Counted from the first letter of the stretch, positions 38,562 through 48,434 are shown. The stretch is DNA of 64,000 nucleotides from Streptomyces sp. NRRL F-6131 (GCA_000719695.1 JOHN01000012.1:62001-126000); one strand, 5' to 3'. Notes: generated by a model not told the origin, from the sequence alone. A program made the numbers and translations.

Positions 38562-41225
38562 GTGAACCCTCCGCCCGCCCCTGTCGTCGGCCGATTCACG
38601 GTCCGGGTGGCCGCCCTGCCGGCCGACGCCCTGCGCGAGCTGCGCCGCCCCGGCCTCCGGTCCGCCGTGCACCGGCTGCTCGCCGAACGCGACCGGGTGG
38701 CCCACCGGGGAAGGCGGCTCGCCGAGGCGTGCGACCCGGTGATCGACGCCCTGGCCGGCGCCGAACCGGAGCCCCGGCTGGCGGCGTTGAGGCACAGCCT
38801 GGCCGAGGTGAGCGCGCCCGGCCCGGTCGCCTGGTCGGCCGAGGTCCGGCGGGCCCTGCCGCCCGGCCTCGTCGTGGCGATCAGCGCCTGGCTGTCGGCC
38901 CTGCACGCGCTCCGGGCGGCGTTCGACGCGTTCCCGGACCGCTACGAGCGCGCATCGGCGGACACCCCGGCGGTCCTGCGCGCCCACGTCGCGGCGCCGG
39001 CCTTCCGCCACGGACTGCTGCAGGACGACCCGGCGCTCTCGGCGGCCCTCACCGCCTGGCTGGACTCCCCTCCCGGCACCCGGCCCGCCCGCGGGGCCGG
39101 GCTGCGGCTGATGAACCACCTGGCCCGAGCGGCCGCCACGACCGGCCCGGACACGGCCTTCACCGTGACCGGCCTCGGGGAGTGGCGCCGGGGAGACGCC
39201 GCCGTCCTGCCGACGGGCGCGACCTCCTGGCGCGGCGTCGTCGACCCGGACGTCCGGGTCGTGCGGCGCCTGGCGCTCGCGCTGGCCGGCCCAGGCGCTC
39301 CGCCGCATGCCAGGCCGGTGCGGGTGAGTCCGACGCTCTGCGAGGAGGACGGCCGCTACTGGTTCGTCGCACCGGGCCGCTCGGCGCGGGTGCTCTCGGT
39401 CGCCGCGGCCGGTGCGGCGCGGGCGTGCGTCGACCTGCTGCGCGGTGCGGGACCGCGCACCGCCGCCGAGCTGACGGACCACCTGACGGCCCGCGCGGAG
39501 GGGGCCGCCACCGGGGGAGCGGCGGCATCGGCCACGGCCACGGCCACGGCCTGTGTCGCCGGGCTGGTCGAGGTCGGTCTGCTGGAGGTCGTGCTGCCGC
39601 TCTCCGACCGGTCCGGGGACCGTCTCGGAGAGTTGTCGGGACATCTGGAACGCCGGGGGCTCCCGGACGGACAGCGGGGTCTGCGCGCGGTCCGACGCGC
39701 CCTGCGGGCCTACCCCGACGAGCCGTCGACGGTGGTCCGGACGGCGCTGCACCGGCAGGTGGAGCGGGAGGTCGTCGGCCTGCTGGAGGCCCACGGGTCG
39801 CCCGCCGACCGAACCGCGGTCGCGCCGCGCAAGCACCTGTTCCACGAGCGCGCCGTCTTCACCGACGTCGTCGTGCACGGCGACCCGTGGCGCTGGGCGG
39901 GCTCGCTGGCGGACCTCGGCGCCGTCGGGCGGCTGCTCGCGCTGTTCCGGCCGGACACCGCGCTGAAACTGGTCGCGGCCGCGGTGTTCGCCGACCACAC
40001 CGGGCCCGTGCCCTTTCCGCTGTTCCACCGCGCGCTCCTCGCCCGGCTCCGCGACGCCCGGCCCGGCGGGCCCGCGGCCGAGTTGAGACGTCTGCTCGAC
40101 CCGGTCGCGGCCACCGGCCACCGGCCGGCCGTCAGCCCGGTGCCCGCCCTCCGCAAGCTCGGCAGGCTCCGGGCAGAAGCGGTCCGTCGGCTGCGCGCAC
40201 ACCCCGTGGACGAGGACGGCCGGGTCCGCATCCCGGCCGAGGCCGTCGACCGCCTGCTCGCCGAGCTGACACCCCACGCGCCCGCCCCGGGACCGCTCAC
40301 CTGCTCCGTGCAGGAGGCCGGCCGGGACGACGACGGCTGCCTCGAACTCGTCCTCAACGGCGTCGGCCGCTCGGACGACGCCGCCGGGCCGGACGTGCCC
40401 CTCGAGGAGGGCGGCGGCGCCTTCGGCAGCAACCTCGACCTCCTGGCCCCGGGCATCCGCTTCGAGATCGACACCCCCGACACCCCCGACACTCCCGACA
40501 CCCCCGGCGTCACCCGCGCCCGGCCCGCGGCCGCACCCCCGGCCCTCGCCGAGCTGTTCGTCGGTTTCGACCGGGCCCGCCGACGGCTCGTCCTGCGCCA
40601 CGGACCCGACGGACCCGAGGTCCGGCCGGTGCTCCCGGCGGCGCCGGCCGACCGACTGCCACTGCTGCTGATGGTCCTGCTCGGCCTGTTCGGTGACACC
40701 CCCGGTCCGGCGGCCGGCCTGCGGGAGCTGCTGACGGACGTGCCCGCCGAACACTCCCGGGAGGTCCTCCACCGGCCGCGCACCGCCGTCGGCCGGGTCG
40801 TCGTGGCGCGGGCGTCATGGTGCGTGCGGGCCGGGGCGGTGCCACGGCAGAGCGGTGGCGAGCACGACGCCCACTACCTGCTGCGCCTGGCCGACTGGGC
40901 CCGCCTGCACGGTGTGCCGGAGCGCACCTTCGTGCGGGTCGTCGTCCCTGACCGCCCGACGCGGCGGAGCGGCGGGGACTTCGGCCGGGCCTTCGACGGG
41001 CTCGGCGACCTCGGACCGGTCTTCCTGGACCTCGCCGGCCCCGACCTGGTCCGGCTCCTCGACCGCCTGCTGACCCGCCCCGACCGCGTCCTGCTGTTCC
41101 AGGAGGCGCTGCCCGACCCGGACGACGCGACGCCCTTCGGCGACCTCGGGCGGCGCGTCACGGAGTACGTCGTCGAGGTCGATCCGGGCGCCGACCGGTG
41201 GACGGCGGCGCCCGGTCCTGGCTGA
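38562..41225 (+). CDS. LanB-type lantibiotic dehydratase domain protein, possible peptide aminoacyl-tRNA ligase
   Basis: 887 residues from GTG 38562. The large N-terminal LanB glutamylation domain is recognised by the LMNHLARAAATTGPDTAFTV region, VSPTLCEEDGRYWFVAPG, the segment ALHRQVEREVVGLLEAHG, KHLFHERAVFTDVVVHGDP and the FGSNLDLLAPG segment near residue 625. A DTPDTPDTPDTPG repeat (nt about 40471-40508) interrupts the later part. No separate SpaB elimination domain, cyclase, transporter or precursor is nearby. A LanB-like chain of this length without the elimination half is the format of PEARLs, which add an amino acid from tRNA to a scaffold peptide. Which of the two it is cannot be decided here. 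Confidence 0.8.
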   Translation: MNPPPAPVVGRFTVRVAALPADALRELRRPGLRSAVHRLLAERDRVAHRGRRLAEACDPVIDALAGAEPEPRLAALRHSLAEVSAPGPVAWSAEVRRALPPGLVVAISAWLSALHALRAAFDAFPDRYERASADTPAVLRAHVAAPAFRHGLLQDDPALSAALTAWLDSPPGTRPARGAGLRLMNHLARAAATTGPDTAFTVTGLGEWRRGDAAVLPTGATSWRGVVDPDVRVVRRLALALAGPGAPPHARPVRVSPTLCEEDGRYWFVAPGRSARVLSVAAAGAARACVDLLRGAGPRTAAELTDHLTARAEGAATGGAAASATATATACVAGLVEVGLLEVVLPLSDRSGDRLGELSGHLERRGLPDGQRGLRAVRRALRAYPDEPSTVVRTALHRQVEREVVGLLEAHGSPADRTAVAPRKHLFHERAVFTDVVVHGDPWRWAGSLADLGAVGRLLALFRPDTALKLVAAAVFADHTGPVPFPLFHRALLARLRDARPGGPAAELRRLLDPVAATGHRPAVSPVPALRKLGRLRAEAVRRLRAHPVDEDGRVRIPAEAVDRLLAELTPHAPAPGPLTCSVQEAGRDDDGCLELVLNGVGRSDDAAGPDVPLEEGGGAFGSNLDLLAPGIRFEIDTPDTPDTPDTPGVTRARPAAAPPALAELFVGFDRARRRLVLRHGPDGPEVRPVLPAAPADRLPLLLMVLLGLFGDTPGPAAGLRELLTDVPAEHSREVLHRPRTAVGRVVVARASWCVRAGAVPRQSGGEHDAHYLLRLADWARLHGVPERTFVRVVVPDRPTRRSGGDFGRAFDGLGDLGPVFLDLAGPDLVRLLDRLLTRPDRVLLFQEALPDPDDATPFGDLGRRVTEYVVEVDPGADRWTAAPGPG

Positions 41226-41276
41226 GGTGGTGCGGAGGAACGGACGCGGCGGAGACCGCGCGAGAGGCGGGGAGGC

Positions 41277-41909
41277 TCAGTCGAACCGGATGTGCTTCGC
41301 GCCCGTCCAGGCCCGACGGAGCCTGCCCCGCAGCGCGCTGTCGGTGTTCGGGGCGAGGGCCAGCCCGCAGGAGGCGGCGATGCGGTCGGCCACCTGCGGG
41401 ACCGTCAGGTGGCCGGTCCACAGGTGCTGGGCGAACTCCTCCCCGCGCAGGCGTTCCAGGCAGTGGTCGAGCTTCGACACCGCGAAGCTCTCCCGGCGCA
41501 GCGGCGCGTCCTTCCCGGCGACGATCCGCACGGCGTGGCCGAAGCCGCGTTCACGCAGCCGCCGCAGCACCGTCTCCCGGTCGGCGAGCAGCGCGAAGTG
41601 CCGGACGTCATGGCCGCGTTCGCGCAGCCGGCCGACGGTCTCCCGGTAGTAGGACGGTTCCACGACCGTCATCGGCACGATCACCGTGCCCCGGTGCTCG
41701 GTGAGCGCACGGTCCAGCACCTCGTAGACGCCCTGCCGCCAGGCCGGAAGGTCCTGGAAGTCCCCGCGCAGCGCGGGCGGTGTCATCCGGTGCAGGCCGA
41801 ACCCGACGTGTTCGGGATCGCAGACGACACTGCCGGGAAGGCGCCGCCGGATCTCGTGCGCGGTCTGGGTCTTACCGCCGCCGAACGGCCCGTTGATCCA
41901 CAGGAGCAT
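41277..41909 (-). CDS. tmrB: TmrB-like ATPase (tunicamycin resistance family)
   Basis: 210 residues. The sequence follows Bacillus TmrB closely throughout: LLWINGPFGGGKTQTAHEI with the P-loop, VVCDPEHVGFGLHRMTPPAL, DFQDLPAWRQGVYEVLDRAL, GTVIVPMTVVEPSYYRETVG, HDVRHFALLADRETVLRRLR and the end LDHCLERLRGEEFAQHL. TmrB binds ATP and tunicamycin and protects the cell. Tunicamycin makers are actinomycetes, but no tunicamycin genes are seen here. Four bases of spacing to the next gene do not exist; the tautomerase gene lies just upstream on the same strand, 9 bases away, so they form an operon. Confidence 0.85.
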   Translation of the reverse strand: MLLWINGPFGGGKTQTAHEIRRRLPGSVVCDPEHVGFGLHRMTPPALRGDFQDLPAWRQGVYEVLDRALTEHRGTVIVPMTVVEPSYYRETVGRLRERGHDVRHFALLADRETVLRRLRERGFGHAVRIVAGKDAPLRRESFAVSKLDHCLERLRGEEFAQHLWTGHLTVPQVADRIAASCGLALAPNTDSALRGRLRRAWTGAKHIRFD

Positions 41910-41918
41910 GCCCCGAGC

Positions 41919-42269
41919 CTAGCTTCCGGGGTGGTGGACGAAGCGGTAGGTGGCGCGCTCCAGTTCGGTGATCTCGACGCCGATCGCGGTCGGCACGGTG
42001 AGGAGCGACTCCAGCAGGGTGAGGACCCGGCCGCTCAGCTCGGCGCGCTGTTCGACGCTGCGGCCGGCCAGGATCTTGATCTCCACCAGCACCACCGCCT
42101 GCCCGGTGGTTCCGTCGCCCACCGTGCAGTGCCCGGCCGGGCGGAAGACGGTCTTGCAGTCCCCTACGGTGGTGTCGATCACGTCGGTGATCACCTGGTG
42201 CACGCCGACGACGAAGGCGGCACGGTCGAGGTCGACACCGGCCGAGTGGTCGACCAGGATCTGCGGCAC
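41919..42269 (-). CDS. Tautomerase / CHMI-like isomerase
   Basis: 116 residues. The N-terminal Pro (P2 after Met removal) of MPQILVDHSAG is the catalytic base of this superfamily, and the MIF-like fold continues with VHQVITDVIDTTVGDCKTVF and VLVEIKILAGRSVEQRAELS. The length fits 5-carboxymethyl-2-hydroxymuconate isomerases, which act on aromatic breakdown products, but the real substrate is unknown. Operon with the TmrB-like gene. Confidence 0.75.
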   Translation of the reverse strand: MPQILVDHSAGVDLDRAAFVVGVHQVITDVIDTTVGDCKTVFRPAGHCTVGDGTTGQAVVLVEIKILAGRSVEQRAELSGRVLTLLESLLTVPTAIGVEITELERATYRFVHHPGS

Positions 42270-42500
42270 GGGAACCTCCCGGGAACGGGGCCCGCCGATG
42301 TCCGGCGAGCGGCTCCCGTGACGCTACCGCGTGGGCCCGGCGGCGACGCGGGCAGCCCTGGTGACCTGAGTCGGAGGTCCGTCGCCGGGTGGGGAGAGCC
42401 CGGCGGAGCCGTCCGGCCGGGTGCGGCTCCAGGGAGAGCTCGGAACGGGGATGCCGCCGGCGTCCTGACGCACCCGTACCCGCACCGGTGCGCCGGATGC

Positions 42501-43919
42501 TCAGGGGCGGTGGCAGGCCTCGCGGCTGGTGGACCTACCGGTGCCGGGTGCGGGGACGCAGATGAAGCGACCGTCGGTGGGGTCCTGGCTGAGGTAGCGG
42601 CCGACGCACTTGGTGCGGCCGTGTGCGGCGCAGAACGCCAGGGCGCTGTCGCCGTCCGGGAAGTCGCCGGTGGTGTAGAGGACCCAGTAGCCGGGGTTGA
42701 GGGACTTCCAGTCGTTGCTGTTGAGGAGCCGGGCGCCGGGGAGTTGGCGTTGGAGGGCGAGGAGTTCCTGGTCGAGCGCGGCCCGGTCGGAGCCGTGCGG
42801 GACGGCGGAGAGCTGGGCGATCCACAGGCCCGCCGCGGTCGGGGCCGGCGTGGGCGTCGGTGGGCCGGACGCCGAGGGGGTGGCGACGGCGGGGCCGGTG
42901 GTGGAGGTGCCGGGCAGTGCCGCGTAGAGGCCGGCGGCGGCGAGGGCGGCGACCACGAGGGCGGCGCCGGCTACCCGGGGCAGCCGCCGGCGGGTGCGGG
43001 CCGGGGCCTCGGGGCCGGCGTCCGGGAGGCGCGGTGGCAGCCTGCGGGTCGACTCCTCGCCGACGGCGCCGGCGGGTGACGGTTCCTCGTCGCGGACGGC
43101 GGCGAGCGCCCGGGCGGTCTCGTCGATGTCCGGCCGGTCCTCGGGCGCCTTGGCGAGCAGCGCGGTGATCACGGGCGCGAGCGGGCCGGCGTGCGGCGGG
43201 GACGGCACGGGCTCCTCGCAGACGGCGACCAGCACCTCCCAGACGGAGTCGCGCCGCATCGGGTTGGTGCCCTCGACGCAGGCGTACAGCAGCACGCCGA
43301 GCGACCACAGGTCGCTCGCGGGGCCGACCTCGGTCCCGGTGCGGCGGATGAGTTCCGGAGCGAGGTACTCGGGGGAGCCGATGATGTCGCCGGTGGCGGT
43401 GAGGGTGTGCGAGCCCTGGAGTGCGGCGATGCCGAAGTCGGTGAGCACCGCGCTGCCGTCCGGGCGGACGAGGACGTTCGCGGGCTTCACGTCGCGGTGC
43501 AGGATTCCGGCGGTGTGGGCGGCGCGCAGGGCGGCGAGGACGTCCAGGCCGATGCGGGCGGCCCGGACGGGCGTCAGTGCGCCGCCGCGCAGCAGGGTGT
43601 CGAGCGGGGTGCCGTCGACGAGCTCCATGACCAGCCAGGGGTGGGGACGGTCGTCGACGACCTCGTAGATGGCGACCGCGCCCGGGTGGTTGATCCTGGC
43701 CAGGGCCCTGGCCTCGCGCAGGGCGCGTTCGCGCAGGTGGGCGGTGCGTTCGGGGTCGTCGTGACCGCCGGCGCGCATCTCCTTGAGGGCCACGTCGCGC
43801 TCCAGGGCGGGATCGTGGGCCCGCCAGACGGTGCCCATGCCCCCGGCGCCGAGGCGTTCCCGGAGCTCGAACCGCCCGGCGACGACCTCACCGACGGCCC
43901 GGGCGTCTCTGCGCGTCAT
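42501..43919 (-). CDS. Membrane Ser/Thr protein kinase (PknB type)
   Basis: 472 residues. Kinase domain about 16-275: Gly loop ERLGAGGMGTVW, catalytic K46 (DVALKEM), HRD loop ILHRDVKPANVLV with D142 and N147, DFG at 160-162, activation loop SHTLTATGDIIGSPEYLAPE. A Pro/Arg-rich juxtamembrane region is followed by one helix (GAALVVAALAAAGLYAALPG) and an outer part with the sequence LWIAQLSAVPHGSDRAALDQ and conserved Cys (CAAHGRTKCVGRY, ICVPAPG). The outside domain is a small sensor, not PASTA. Targets unknown. Confidence 0.92.
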   Translation of the reverse strand: MTRRDARAVGEVVAGRFELRERLGAGGMGTVWRAHDPALERDVALKEMRAGGHDDPERTAHLRERALREARALARINHPGAVAIYEVVDDRPHPWLVMELVDGTPLDTLLRGGALTPVRAARIGLDVLAALRAAHTAGILHRDVKPANVLVRPDGSAVLTDFGIAALQGSHTLTATGDIIGSPEYLAPELIRRTGTEVGPASDLWSLGVLLYACVEGTNPMRRDSVWEVLVAVCEEPVPSPPHAGPLAPVITALLAKAPEDRPDIDETARALAAVRDEEPSPAGAVGEESTRRLPPRLPDAGPEAPARTRRRLPRVAGAALVVAALAAAGLYAALPGTSTTGPAVATPSASGPPTPTPAPTAAGLWIAQLSAVPHGSDRAALDQELLALQRQLPGARLLNSNDWKSLNPGYWVLYTTGDFPDGDSALAFCAAHGRTKCVGRYLSQDPTDGRFICVPAPGTGRSTSREACHRP

Positions 43920-44283
43920 GCCTGATCTCTCCTCGTTCCCCTCGCTGCACCGCCGCGGCCCCGGACGGAGACCCCTCCCGATTCTCCCGGATCCTGCTCC
44001 CGGAACGTCTCTCCAGGACCCTCGCCGTGGCGTCGAACCGCAGGTGACGACGGGTCCGCACCTTCCCCGGGACCGGCCTCCGGGGCCACTGTCGTCGATC
44101 AGCGGACGATACCACCGGGTGGACGTCGTCCCGCCTGCCCGTGGTTCCTGGTTCCCCGCGGTCCGGGCTCCCCGTCGCTCCGCAGACCGGAACGTCGTTG
44201 TCAGTGGTGATCGTTAGGCTGCGGGGGTCGGTGGGTGATCCTGTCCCGCCGGATGATCGTCACGGGGGGGGGAGTACCGGGCC
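43920..44283. other. Divergent region with G9 homopolymer before the 1,357-residue gene
   Basis: 364 bases between the kinase gene and the large unknown gene. A run of nine G (44264-44272) forms or touches the ribosome site (GGGGAG) 10 bases before ATG 44284. No gene accepted. Confidence 0.55.
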
Positions 44284-47200
44284 ATGGCCGGGGAGATCGC
44301 TGCACAGGGCTACGTCGCGCGGCTCGAGGACGCCGAGGTCGTCTTCCGCAACGAGCGCGGGCGCGTGCTGAAGAAGGCGCCGCCGGCGCTGGCGGGGCAT
44401 CCCGGACTGCCGGGGCTGTTCGCGCTCGCCGACGGCGTCGCGGCGCACCGCCGGGCGTGCGGGCAGGAGGCCGAGCGGCTGGTGCGCGCGGGCGTCGCGC
44501 TGCCGGCCCGGGTGGTGGAGCTGCTCTCGGTGGACGCCGCCTGGGCGGAGGCGCTGACGCAGGCCGGACCGGTGCCCGCCGCCGGGGTCGGTGAGCCGCT
44601 GGGCGAGGACGGGCTGCTGGCCCGGCGCTACCGTCATCCGGCGCTGCCGGGCGCGGAACGGGTGCTGCTCACCTCCGAGGACGCGGCGCGCCACCGTGAC
44701 CGGCTGATGGAGCACCGGGGCTGGGAGCCGGTCGGTTCCCTGGCGACCGGTCTGCCGGCCGCCGGGGCGATGCCCTTCCCCGAGTCCGCGCTCGCCGAGC
44801 ACCCCACCCGGGAGCGGGAGGTGCTGCACCACCTGGAGCGCCTGGAGCAGGTCACCTCGGCCTGGCGGGTGTGGGCGAAGCGCGACGTCGACGCCGTGCT
44901 CAAGACCGTCGCCGCCGCCGATCCGGCGCTCTCGCGCTGCTTCCTGGACGGTGTCGCGGACCTCTGCCTGCGCCACGGCGGGGAACGGGCCGACGCGGCG
45001 GCGTGGTTCGCCCGCGCCAGGGCCGTGGAACGCACCGCCGCCGAGCACGTCGACCAGGAGTGGCTGGACGCCCGCTACGCCGCCGCGGACGCCGCCGGCG
45101 CGCTCACCGACACCGCGCTGCGCGAACGCGTCCGCCAGGTCACCGCGCGCGGTGCCGACCGCGAAGCGGCCCGCCGGACGCTCGTCCTGCTCGGCGACCG
45201 CACGCTCCGCGACGGCCTGCGCCCCGGCCTCGCCGCCGACCTCCGCCGCACCGCCCGCGCCGCCGGCCTCGATCCCGCGCGCGAGCTGGCCCGGCTGGCC
45301 GGCCGGCTGCTGCCCGCCCGTGAACTGGGGTACCCCGCGGCCCGCGAGTTCTGGGCCGCGCTGCTCGCCGACCCGGCCTGGGAGCTGGTCCTGGCCGAGC
45401 GTCCGGGGCTGGCGCACGAGGTGGTCGCCGCCGGACCGCGGTCGGGCATGGCGGAGGCGGAGCCGACCCTCGACTACCTGGAACGGACCGGCGCGCTGGC
45501 CCTCCTCACCGCCGTCCCCGACGAGGGTGGCGCCGACCCCGGAACCTTCACCGCGCCCGGCACCGCCGCCGCCTGGCTGCACGCGCTGGTCGCCCTGGCC
45601 GACCGGGCGCCGCGCCCGGGAGCCCGACCGGTCGTGCACCGGCTCGCCGCGCTGCTGGCACCGCGGATCGCCGCCGACGGGGTGCCCGTCGCACTGCCCT
45701 ACCCGAGCCGGGCGGACCGGAGGGTGACGGGCTTCCCGCTGCTGCGGCTGGGCGTGCTGGACGTGCTGCTGGCCGTGGGCGCGCCGGTCGCCGATCCGCC
45801 GCCGCGGTTCGCCGACCCGTACCTGCACCGCGTCGAGACGGCGCCGCGACCGGAGCTGTCCGCGCTGACCGCCGACCCGCGGTTCGCGCGCGAGCTGCGG
45901 GCCCTGCTGCGGGCCGAGTGCGAGCTGACCAACGGCGGCGACGCGCACAACCTCTGGTACCAGCCGCACGACCCCAAGGGGTGGGCGGAGGTGCCCGCCC
46001 TGGTGGACACCGCACCGGGGCGCGCCGTGCTCGCGCAGTGGTGCGACGAGGAGCTCGCCGAACTCCCGGTCCTCGACCTGGACGAGGTGGCGCTGATGCT
46101 GGCCCGCTTCCTGCACATCGGCGCCGCTGTCCGGCTGCTCGCCGATCCGCTCAGGGCGCGGCGGCCGGCCGCCGTCGACGTCGCCGACCTGTTGCTCGCC
46201 GCCGTGCGGCAGGAGACGCCGGAGCAGCCGCTGGACCGGGCGGGCGCCGAGCTGCTGCTCGGCGCGGTCGAGGCGCGCTCCGTCTTTCGCGACGGTGTCG
46301 CGGGCCTGGTGCGCCAGCGGATCGGGCGGCTCCTGGGGATCGAGGAGGAGCAGGTCGGCCGGGAGTTCGCCCGGTTGGTGCAGATCGCCGCGAACTGCCG
46401 GGACGGACTGGCCCACCTGGTGCCGCTGCTGACCCCCGAGGCCCCGGCGCCCGAGGTCTCCGCGCCCGCCGAGGCCGCCGCGCCCGCCGCGCCCGCTGCG
46501 CCCGACGAGTCCTCCCCGGAACCGGCACGGGCGCGCGTCGGCCGGCTGCTGCGGGCGGCGGCCACCGGCAGCCCGGTCTGGGACGGTGACCTCGACCGGC
46601 CGAGCGCGATCATCGGCGGCGTGTCCGCCGCCTTCCCGTACCTGGTCGTCGACTGGCGGACGGAGCTGCTGCGCGGCGACGCGACCAGCCTCGACCGGCT
46701 GCGCGAGTTCGCCGCCCTGCCGTTCGTCGCGGAGCGCGGGACGGGCCGCTGGCGCACCGTCACCCTCGGACGCCCGGGGCACGGGCCCACCCCGCCGGCC
46801 GGCCACGTCTTCCGGACGGCGCTCTCGACGGCGGTCGTCCTCCACAGCAGCTTCAACCGCGCCGAACTGCTGGAATACGCCCCCGGCGGCACCTTCCCCG
46901 ACGACGGCCCGCTGGCCGCCGCCGGTTGCGAGCTGCAGAACCGCACCGACCTGTCCGCGCACATCGTCCCCGACCTGCTGAACGACTACCTGAAGCTGCT
47001 CGCCGAACGCGGTCCGCTGCCCGCTCGGCCCGACGCGGCCGAGCGGCTGGCCCGGCTCCTCGCGCTGACGACGGCCGAGGCGGGCGCCCTGCTCGCCGTC
47101 CGCACCTTCCGGGACCACCGGAGCGCCGCCGAGAAGGCCGTCACCGGCCGGATCGGCGCCGACGCCGTCCGGGAGTTCCGCGACCGACTGGTGCCGGTCG

Positions 47201-48357
47201 AGCCGGAGCGGCTGTGGACGCACGGGCCGGACCTGGAGCGGGCGGTGGCCTGGTGGCAGGAGCGGTACGGTGCGCCGCCGGTCGATGCCGAGCTGCTGGC
47301 CCTCGCCGGACGGGAGATCCGCTTCCCCACGGGCGACTGGGCGCCGACCGGCCCCGGGCCCGCGGTCGACCCGGTCCCGGAGGGGCTGCGCCGGCGCTGC
47401 CGCCGCCCGGAGGCCCTGCTGGCCGCCGCCCTCGCACCGGACTCCGGCCCCGACCACGCGCCCGCGCCGTACGCCTCGCCGTACGCGATGGCGTGGCTGG
47501 CCTACCGCACCCCCGCCGGCCACCCGCTGCGGCCCGCCCTCGCCGAGGCCGCGCTGCGCGTCGGCGCCCCGTTGCGCGTCGGCGCCCCGCCGGGTGACGA
47601 CGCACCCGCGTGGCGGGTCTTCTCCGTCGACCGCCGGACCGCCACCGGCCGTCCGGAACCCCCGCCGACCGGCCTGCGCGGAGTCGAGGTGGTGGACGAG
47701 GCGGCAGCCGGCCGGTGGCACGTCCTGGTGCGCCCCGAGCAGCTCACGGGTGCCGACGACCCGGTGCTCGACGCGCTCGACGACTACTACGACGGCCTGA
47801 AGCCCTCGCAGGTCCTGCCGTCCGGCTCCGGCCTGCCCGCCCTCACCGACCTGCGCATCCTGCTGTCCGGAGACCTGGCGGCGCTCGGCCGCCACCTCGC
47901 CGCCGACGCCGACCGCACCCCCGGCTGGGAACAGGACCCGCGCCGCAGCGCCCCGGACGTCGTCGCCGCCTGCGCCGCCGCCCTGGGCCTTCCCGCCGAC
48001 CCGGCCGCGCTCCACCTGATGCTGCTCGCCCTGCCCGACCCGACCGACCGCCACATCCGGCAGTGGACGGGCTGGTCGGCGGCCGCGCTGAAGGCCGCCC
48101 AGCAGCAGCTCCACGCCACCGGCCTGGTGGTCACCGCCCGCCGGTCCCGCGCCGGGCGCGGCCTCTTCCTCCCCGGCCCGTGGCTGGAGCTGAAGACCCC
48201 CCGCCTGCCCGTCGAGGCCGCCCACCTCGCCCACCTCCCGGCCGACCCGACTCGCGCGAGCACCGCCCACACCGTGCTCGTCCCCAGCCGCCCCCTGCCC
48301 GCCCTGTTCACCGCTGCCTGGCACACCGCCCACCCCGGGGCCGCGGCGCAGTCCTGA
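44284..48357 (+). CDS. Very large protein of unknown function (possibly DUF4132-related)
   Basis: 1,357 residues from ATG 44284. It starts with YVARLEDAEVVFRNERGRVL, typical of a group of large actinobacterial proteins with DUF4132-like parts, and is mostly helical, HEAT-like, rich in Ala/Leu/Arg. An Ala/Pro/Glu linker (about 715-755) separates the N-terminal two-thirds from the rest, which has segments such as FPYLVVDWRTELLRGDAT and TVTLGRPGHGPTPPAGHVFR. The C-terminus ends with QQQLHATGLVVTARRSRAGR, a winged-helix-like part. No signal peptide, membrane helix or P-loop was seen. Nothing upstream or downstream identifies the process. Confidence 0.7.
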   Translation: MAGEIAAQGYVARLEDAEVVFRNERGRVLKKAPPALAGHPGLPGLFALADGVAAHRRACGQEAERLVRAGVALPARVVELLSVDAAWAEALTQAGPVPAAGVGEPLGEDGLLARRYRHPALPGAERVLLTSEDAARHRDRLMEHRGWEPVGSLATGLPAAGAMPFPESALAEHPTREREVLHHLERLEQVTSAWRVWAKRDVDAVLKTVAAADPALSRCFLDGVADLCLRHGGERADAAAWFARARAVERTAAEHVDQEWLDARYAAADAAGALTDTALRERVRQVTARGADREAARRTLVLLGDRTLRDGLRPGLAADLRRTARAAGLDPARELARLAGRLLPARELGYPAAREFWAALLADPAWELVLAERPGLAHEVVAAGPRSGMAEAEPTLDYLERTGALALLTAVPDEGGADPGTFTAPGTAAAWLHALVALADRAPRPGARPVVHRLAALLAPRIAADGVPVALPYPSRADRRVTGFPLLRLGVLDVLLAVGAPVADPPPRFADPYLHRVETAPRPELSALTADPRFARELRALLRAECELTNGGDAHNLWYQPHDPKGWAEVPALVDTAPGRAVLAQWCDEELAELPVLDLDEVALMLARFLHIGAAVRLLADPLRARRPAAVDVADLLLAAVRQETPEQPLDRAGAELLLGAVEARSVFRDGVAGLVRQRIGRLLGIEEEQVGREFARLVQIAANCRDGLAHLVPLLTPEAPAPEVSAPAEAAAPAAPAAPDESSPEPARARVGRLLRAAATGSPVWDGDLDRPSAIIGGVSAAFPYLVVDWRTELLRGDATSLDRLREFAALPFVAERGTGRWRTVTLGRPGHGPTPPAGHVFRTALSTAVVLHSSFNRAELLEYAPGGTFPDDGPLAAAGCELQNRTDLSAHIVPDLLNDYLKLLAERGPLPARPDAAERLARLLALTTAEAGALLAVRTFRDHRSAAEKAVTGRIGADAVREFRDRLVPVEPERLWTHGPDLERAVAWWQERYGAPPVDAELLALAGREIRFPTGDWAPTGPGPAVDPVPEGLRRRCRRPEALLAAALAPDSGPDHAPAPYASPYAMAWLAYRTPAGHPLRPALAEAALRVGAPLRVGAPPGDDAPAWRVFSVDRRTATGRPEPPPTGLRGVEVVDEAAAGRWHVLVRPEQLTGADDPVLDALDDYYDGLKPSQVLPSGSGLPALTDLRILLSGDLAALGRHLAADADRTPGWEQDPRRSAPDVVAACAAALGLPADPAALHLMLLALPDPTDRHIRQWTGWSAAALKAAQQQLHATGLVVTARRSRAGRGLFLPGPWLELKTPRLPVEAAHLAHLPADPTRASTAHTVLVPSRPLPALFTAAWHTAHPGAAAQS

Positions 48358-48395
48358 CAGCGGGTCGTCCCGACCGCGCGCCGTGCGCCGTGCGC

Positions 48396-48434
48396 CGTGC
48401 GCCGGACGTCGCCAGCGTCGACTTCCGGCGCACG
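48396..48434 (+). terminator. Hairpin after the large gene
   Basis: CGTGCGCCGGA (48396-48406) pairs with TCCGGCGCACG (48424-48434), 17-base loop. Preceding it is a short run of GCGCCGT repeats. Confidence 0.65.
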
